Source of the DNA: Anaeroglomus sp964550565
GTDB taxonomy: Bacteria; Planctomycetota; Phycisphaerae; Sedimentisphaerales; Anaerohalosphaeraceae
DNA: 10,097 nucleotides
Direction of reading: 5' to 3'
Assembly: GCA_964550565.1 (NCBI GenBank)
Contig: CAZKAI010000135.1
Span: 1 to 10,097 of the forward strand
Shown here: one piece after another, positions 6,918 to 10,097 of the stretch
Position numbering within the stretch: the stretch's first letter is position 1
How the letters are laid out: every line of letters starts with the position of its first letter
Position numbers and translations under genes: made by a program
The notes under the pieces: generated by a model
What the model saw: only the letters and a program-made list of their open reading frames with translations
Database searches by the model: none
Told to the model about the DNA's origin: nothing

Positions 6918-8255
6918 ATGACTGAAAATATACAGGATAGCCCCGATTTATACTCGTATGCCGACCGCGACCAGCGGCAGCGGACGATGCGATTGTCTGT
7001 TGTCGAAGGCATGCTGGCCATGGTGGCCATCGGCCTGATGCAGAATTTTTACGTGCCGTATCTCAATGACATGGGCGGCAGTAAATTCGCCGTCGGGGTG
7101 GGCTTCGGCAGTTATCTTCTGGCCGGCGGATTCATTCAGATCTGGGTGCCGACGATTTTAGGCTGGGCGAAAAATTACCGCACGCTGGTAATTCTCGGCA
7201 CCGCCCTGCAGGCCCTGTTTCTGATCCCGTTTGCACTGGTGATTTATCTGATTCCAAAGCATGCCGTCTGGTGCAGCATCGTGGCGATGCTGATTGCCGC
7301 CGCGGCCAATGGCATTAGTGCCGGGGCCTGGGCCGACTGGATGAGCTATATCGTGCCGCGACGGATGCGCGGCAAGTATTTCAGCTTTCGCACGAGTATG
7401 ATGACGTTGTCGCAGTTTCTGGCCTGCGTGGGGGCGGGGCTGGCGCTGGACCGGACCGACAATGTGATTGCGGTCTTTACCGTGCTGTGGTTTGTCTGCG
7501 TGGCGACGCGGTGGATGGCCACGGGTGTGCTGTTCTGGCATTATGAACCCCAACACATTCATCATCAGCCGCAAAAGCGGATTTCGTTTACGGATTTCAT
7601 CGGCCAGATGCATACGCACTCCTACGGTAAATTCATCCTGGCCTTTTCGCTGATTTACTTCGGGGCGTATTTTGCTTCGCCGTTTTTCGCGCTGCACATG
7701 CTCAATGATTTGAAGTTTACGTATTTTCAGTATAGCTGCATCCAGTTGATTGTGCCGCTGACGACGGTGTTCAGCCTGGGTCTGTGGGGACGGATTTCCG
7801 ACCGGCTGGGCAATATCATGCCGATGCGTCTGGCGGCGACACTGATTCTGCTGCTGCCGGCCTGCTGGCTGATCAGCGGCAACTTCTGGTACCTGCTGGG
7901 CCTCAATGCCATCGCCGGGCTGGCCTGGGGCGGATTCCAGCTCCTGACGTTCAACTACAGCATCGGGGAACTGCCCTCCGGTCAGCGGCTGGCGTATATT
8001 TCGTACATGAACGCCATCGCCGCCATTTTTTACTTTGCCGGGTCGGCGCTGGGCGGCTGGCTGGGGCCGATGCTGCCCAATATCACACATTTCCAGCTTC
8101 ACAGCATCTTTGTATGCAGCACCCTGCTGCGTTTGCCGGCCTGCTTGATTTTCCAGTCGCTAACCACCGACGAGCCGGCCGGAACCAAGATGACGGCCAT
8201 GGAAAAATTCTTCTTCCAGCCGCGGCGGTTTCTGCAGGGACGCTTCTCACGATAA
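6918..8255 (+). CDS. Major facilitator superfamily transporter
   Basis: A 445-residue inner-membrane carrier of the MFS fold, with hydrophobic segments spread along the length consistent with about 12 helices (first at about 28-50). The cytoplasmic loop motif appears as GRISDRLG (291-298) at the start of the second half, and a conserved loop ADWMSYIVPRRMRGKYFSFR (139-158) follows the fourth helix, a pattern seen in uncharacterised MFS proteins of environmental bacteria. The substrate cannot be inferred. The ATG at 6918 is preferred: the upstream in-frame ATG at 6849 would add 23 residues lying across the likely promoter. The ribosome site is weak (CTGGA about 7 bases ahead). The gene is single, ends in a strong terminator and converges on the small-heat-shock operon. 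Confidence 0.9.
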   Translation: MTENIQDSPDLYSYADRDQRQRTMRLSVVEGMLAMVAIGLMQNFYVPYLNDMGGSKFAVGVGFGSYLLAGGFIQIWVPTILGWAKNYRTLVILGTALQALFLIPFALVIYLIPKHAVWCSIVAMLIAAAANGISAGAWADWMSYIVPRRMRGKYFSFRTSMMTLSQFLACVGAGLALDRTDNVIAVFTVLWFVCVATRWMATGVLFWHYEPQHIHHQPQKRISFTDFIGQMHTHSYGKFILAFSLIYFGAYFASPFFALHMLNDLKFTYFQYSCIQLIVPLTTVFSLGLWGRISDRLGNIMPMRLAATLILLLPACWLISGNFWYLLGLNAIAGLAWGGFQLLTFNYSIGELPSGQRLAYISYMNAIAAIFYFAGSALGGWLGPMLPNITHFQLHSIFVCSTLLRLPACLIFQSLTTDEPAGTKMTAMEKFFFQPRRFLQGRFSR

Positions 8256-8273
8256 CCAATTTGTGCTTCTCGC

Positions 8274-8308
8274 AAAAAAAGAAAGAGCGGCGTTGAACCG
8301 CTCTTTTT
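8274..8308. terminator. Bidirectional terminator between MFS and small-heat-shock genes
   Basis: A 9-bp stem AAAGAGCGG (8282-8290) with CCGCTCTTT (8298-8306) and a 7-base loop is flanked by seven A on the left (8274-8280) and a T-run on the right (8304-8308). It therefore gives an intrinsic terminator in both directions: 27 bases after the MFS stop on the plus strand, and 45 bases after the last small-heat-shock gene on the minus strand. Confidence 0.93.
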
Positions 8309-8350
8309 GTTGTTGGTGGTGCAATATAAATGCGGCATCACCATTGTTGT

Positions 8351-8728
8351 TTAGTTGGCAGTGATCTGGATTTTTCTGGGTTTGACCTTTTCGGCCTTGG
8401 CCACCGTCAGCGTCAGGACGCCCGCATTCAGGGCAGCGTTAATCTTCTCGCGGTCGAGGTCGTCGCTGAGTGAAAATTCTCGATGGAAATCGCCGACCCG
8501 CTGCTCGGCATACAGTACATTGCCGGGCTGGTCCTGCGACAGGCCGCCGTGAACCATCAGCATATCGCCTTCGACCTTGATTTCCAGATTATCCTTGCTG
8601 ACGCCGGGCATATCCATCTTCAGGACAATCTCCTCGGGCGTTTCCCAGATATCCGTCGCCGGCAGAAACGTGTTGCGTTCTTCGCGGCGAGTAATGTTAG
8701 CCTGCTGTTTCTTTTCTATGTCTTTCAT
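8351..8728 (-). CDS. Small heat shock protein, Hsp20/alpha-crystallin family (second gene of operon)
   Basis: A 125-residue ATP-independent holdase chaperone that keeps unfolding proteins soluble in the cytoplasm. The alpha-crystallin domain begins near DIWETPEEIVLKMDMPGV and includes the hallmark A-x-x-x-x-G-V-L (AALNAGVL); the C-terminal IQI is the I-x-I motif that docks into neighbouring subunits. The N-terminal arm is short (about 25 residues), charged and Lys/Gln-rich. The ATG at 8728 has GGGAGGT seven bases ahead; an in-frame ATG at 8749 would overlap that ribosome site upstream and is rejected. It follows the first small-heat-shock gene by 45 bases without a terminator, so the two are co-transcribed. 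The two proteins differ clearly in sequence, so this is not a recent duplication. Confidence 0.95.
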   Translation of the reverse strand: MKDIEKKQQANITRREERNTFLPATDIWETPEEIVLKMDMPGVSKDNLEIKVEGDMLMVHGGLSQDQPGNVLYAEQRVGDFHREFSLSDDLDREKINAALNAGVLTLTVAKAEKVKPRKIQITAN

Positions 8729-8773
8729 GGCAGTTACCTCCCATAACATGTTTTATGACTATTGTTTAGTGTG

Positions 8774-9211
8774 TTACTCGGCTTTGATTGCGATGGTCCG
8801 GGGCTTGACCGCCTGAGCCTTGGGCATCTCAATCCGCAGGATGCCGTCTTTGTAGGACGCCGCAACCCCGGCAGGGTCAACCTTTTCATTCAGAGTAATC
8901 GTGCGATGGAATTCACCCGCAGGGCGTTCCTTGCGATAATATCGCCCCTTGCCGTTTTCGGTGTCGCTGCGTTTGCCCGATAAGGTCAGGCTGTTTTCCT
9001 GGACACTCAGCTCGATGGCTGCGGGATCGACGCCGGGAATCTCGACGGTCACGACGAGCTTGTCTTTGGCGTCATACACGTTCATCGCGGGAAACGTCCC
9101 GCCGGGAACAGTGCGAAGCCCGAGAGGCCCGCCGAAGGTGTCGAACATCCGGCTCATCTCGTCAAACATCCGGTCCATGTCCCAAAATGGTAGTCTTCTT
9201 GTCATCAACAT
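8774..9211 (-). CDS. Small heat shock protein, Hsp20/alpha-crystallin family (first gene of operon)
   Basis: A 145-residue small heat shock chaperone. The N-terminal arm (1-40) is Met/Phe-rich (FWDMDRMFDEMSRMFDTF), typical of bacterial class A Hsp20 substrate-binding arms. The alpha-crystallin domain runs from about FPAMNVYDAKDKLVV to DGILRIEMPKA, with YRKERPAGEFHRTITL in the middle, and the C-terminal IAI is the oligomerisation I-x-I motif. The ATG at 9211 lies eight bases after GGAGG; a TTG at 9226 in frame overlaps this ribosome site and is rejected. It leads a two-gene operon, and a sigma-54-like promoter element lies about 65-80 bases upstream. Mixed oligomers of the two products are possible, as for E. 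coli IbpA/IbpB, but that is inference. Confidence 0.95.
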   Translation of the reverse strand: MLMTRRLPFWDMDRMFDEMSRMFDTFGGPLGLRTVPGGTFPAMNVYDAKDKLVVTVEIPGVDPAAIELSVQENSLTLSGKRSDTENGKGRYYRKERPAGEFHRTITLNEKVDPAGVAASYKDGILRIEMPKAQAVKPRTIAIKAE

Positions 9212-9276
9212 AGTCGTATCCTCCAAAATAATTGTTTATGCCTTTTTGACTTTTCAAACCACACATTAAGATAAAA

Positions 9277-9292
9277 TACAAATTGCGTGCCA
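9277..9292 (-). promoter_or_regulatory. Sigma-54-like -24/-12 promoter of the small-heat-shock operon
   Basis: On the minus strand CTGGCACG CAAT TTGTA matches the RpoN consensus YTGGCACG-N4-TTGCW at every position except T for C in the -12 dinucleotide. The -24 half is 9292-9286, the four-base spacer 9285-9282 and the -12 half 9281-9277. Initiation would fall near 9266, giving a leader of about 55 bases before the ATG at 9211. An alternative sigma-70-like -10 (TATCTT just downstream) lacks a good -35. A sigma-54 promoter has been reported for E. coli ibpB, so there is precedent. Confidence 0.5.
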
Positions 9293-9379
9293 GAATTGGG
9301 CGTTGTTTCAATGCGGCTCTATCTACTTGATATGGCGTAAGTTATGAAATACGGAAGAAATATTTGACGAATTTGCCAG

Positions 9380-9396
9380 TCTGTCATTTCGACAGA
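9380..9396. repeat. Short inverted repeat between the heat-shock operon and queG
   Basis: TCTGTC (9380-9385) and GACAGA (9391-9396) form a perfect 6-bp dyad with a 5-base gap. It lies about 90-100 bases upstream of the sigma-54-like element and 30 bases upstream of the queG -10 box, positions suitable for an activator or repressor site. A chance match of this size is also plausible. Confidence 0.3.
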
Positions 9397-9425
9397 AAAT
9401 AGAAGCCGGACAGGCAGGATTCGGG

Positions 9426-9431
9426 TATAAT
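9426..9431 (+). promoter_or_regulatory. -10 box of queG
   Basis: A perfect TATAAT ends nine bases before the queG ATG at 9440, so initiation would fall at or within a base or two of the start codon. No convincing -35 lies 16-18 bases upstream, and no Shine-Dalgarno is visible between it and the ATG. Confidence 0.5.
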
Positions 9432-9439
9432 CAGAGATT

Positions 9440-10097
9440 ATGGATATCAAGACACAGATCAAGCAGAAAGCAATTGAGCTGGGATTTGACCTGGCGGGAG
9501 TTGCTTCGGCAGAGCCGATTGAGGAAGCCGAGCGTCGGCATTTTGCGGGCTGGCTGGAACGGGGGAATGCCGCCGGGATGGAGTATCTGACCCGCAACAT
9601 CGACAAACGATTCAATCCCGCCCTGCTGCTGGAAGGGGCGAAATCGGTGATTTGTGTCGCCTTGAGCTATAAGCCTGCTGAGGCTGCACACAATGGGCCT
9701 TGCAAGGTCGCGGATTACGCCCTGTACGAAGACTACCACGAGTTTATCAAGGCCCGGCTACGGAACCTGTTTGATTTTATGGTACAAACGATTGCAGGGC
9801 CGGTGGAGTGCAAAATCTGCGTGGATTCGGTGCCGCTGGCGGAACGGAGTTTTGCGAGGCGGGCCGGGCTTGGGTTTATTGGTAGAAATCACTGCCTGAT
9901 ACATCCAGAACTGGGGGCACAATTACTGCTTGGCTCAGTGATTACGACGCTGGAGCTGCCGGCCGATGTGCCGATGGATAAAGACTATTGCGGGTCTTGT
10001 AATCGGTGTATCGAGGCTTGCCCAACCGGGGCTTTGGGGCATAATGGCGAGTATGATTGTCGGAAATGTATCAGCTATTTGACGATTGAGGAAAAAG
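9440..10097 (+). CDS. queG: Epoxyqueuosine reductase QueG (3' end cut by window edge)
   Basis: QueG is the cobalamin- and iron-sulfur-dependent enzyme that reduces epoxyqueuosine in tRNA to queuosine, the last step of queuosine synthesis at the wobble base of GUN-anticodon tRNAs. The first 219 residues are present; full proteins are about 300-390. Seen: the N-terminal ELGFDLAGVA (13-22), the conserved VDSVPLAERSFARRAGLGFIG region (128-148) whose Asp129 matches the family's catalytic Asp, and the ferredoxin-type cluster motif Cys184-x2-Cys187-x2-Cys190-x3-Cys194-Pro, followed by CRKCISYLTIE (Cys207, Cys210), where the second cluster begins. The start fits the usual QueG N-terminus. There is no clear ribosome site; the mRNA may be leaderless. 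It is divergent from the small-heat-shock operon. Confidence 0.95.
   Translation, partial: MDIKTQIKQKAIELGFDLAGVASAEPIEEAERRHFAGWLERGNAAGMEYLTRNIDKRFNPALLLEGAKSVICVALSYKPAEAAHNGPCKVADYALYEDYHEFIKARLRNLFDFMVQTIAGPVECKICVDSVPLAERSFARRAGLGFIGRNHCLIHPELGAQLLLGSVITTLELPADVPMDKDYCGSCNRCIEACPTGALGHNGEYDCRKCISYLTIEEK

Noticed and set aside
7158..8102. 314-codon open frame on the minus strand
   Set aside because: It is antisense to the MFS gene; its translation is Gln/Arg/His-rich without hydrophobic or domain structure, as expected for the reverse of a membrane-protein gene.
8351..9211. Recent tandem duplication of the small heat shock gene
   Set aside because: The two proteins share only the family pattern; arms, lengths and most residues differ, so this is an old paralogue pair.
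9293..9320. Heat-shock sigma-32-like TTGAAA and CCCAATT upstream of the Hsp20 operon
   Set aside because: The two halves are only about five bases apart, far less than the 13-17 required, so they cannot form a sigma-32 promoter. No CIRCE inverted repeat (TTAGCACTC-N9-GAGTGCTAA) is present either.
1..10097. CRISPR array, transposase, integrase, tRNA or rRNA
   Set aside because: No regularly spaced direct repeats, no terminal inverted repeats with a transposase gene and no tRNA- or rRNA-like sequence were seen on reading both strands.

Overview
The window reads as ordinary bacterial chromosome with nine recognisable genes, the two end ones cut by the window edges. Coding DNA is GC-rich and codes on both strands; gaps are short and AT-rich. 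The small zinc-ribbon protein with an opening like F-T-C-x-x-C-G-x-x-Y, a secreted basic-secretory-protein-type metallopeptidase and the style of the MFS carrier together suggest a Planctomycetota lineage, perhaps Phycisphaerae-like. That assignment is inference from gene flavour, not proof.

Layout from left to right. Bases 1-3246 (minus) hold most of mfd, the transcription-repair coupling factor, missing its last C-terminal part. Upstream of it on the same strand (3339-4436) lies a 6-phosphofructokinase with its own TATAAT promoter; mfd may be read from that promoter or its own, and a 13-bp perfect hairpin sits across the mfd ribosome-binding region. A strong terminator (4559-4593) ends the transcript of a minus-strand SGNH/GDSL-hydrolase lipoprotein (4618-5412). 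Divergent from it is a secreted HExxH metallopeptidase (5588-6268). This converges on a small minus-strand zinc-ribbon gene (6339-6587), with a terminator hairpin laid over the end of the peptidase gene.

After a 330-base gap comes an MFS transporter (6918-8255, plus), which converges on a two-gene small-heat-shock-protein operon (minus, 9211 to 8351); a bidirectional terminator at 8282-8306 serves both. The heat-shock operon is preceded by a good sigma-54-type -24/-12 element, the most interesting regulatory signal here. Divergent from it, queG (epoxyqueuosine reductase) begins at 9440 and runs out of the window; its TATAAT box lies so close to the ATG that the mRNA may be leaderless.

The genes are a mix of housekeeping (repair, glycolysis, tRNA modification, proteostasis) and cell-envelope or secreted functions. 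I see no mobile element, CRISPR array, tRNA or rRNA, and no clear sign of a new multi-gene system; the notable points are regulatory and biochemical details.
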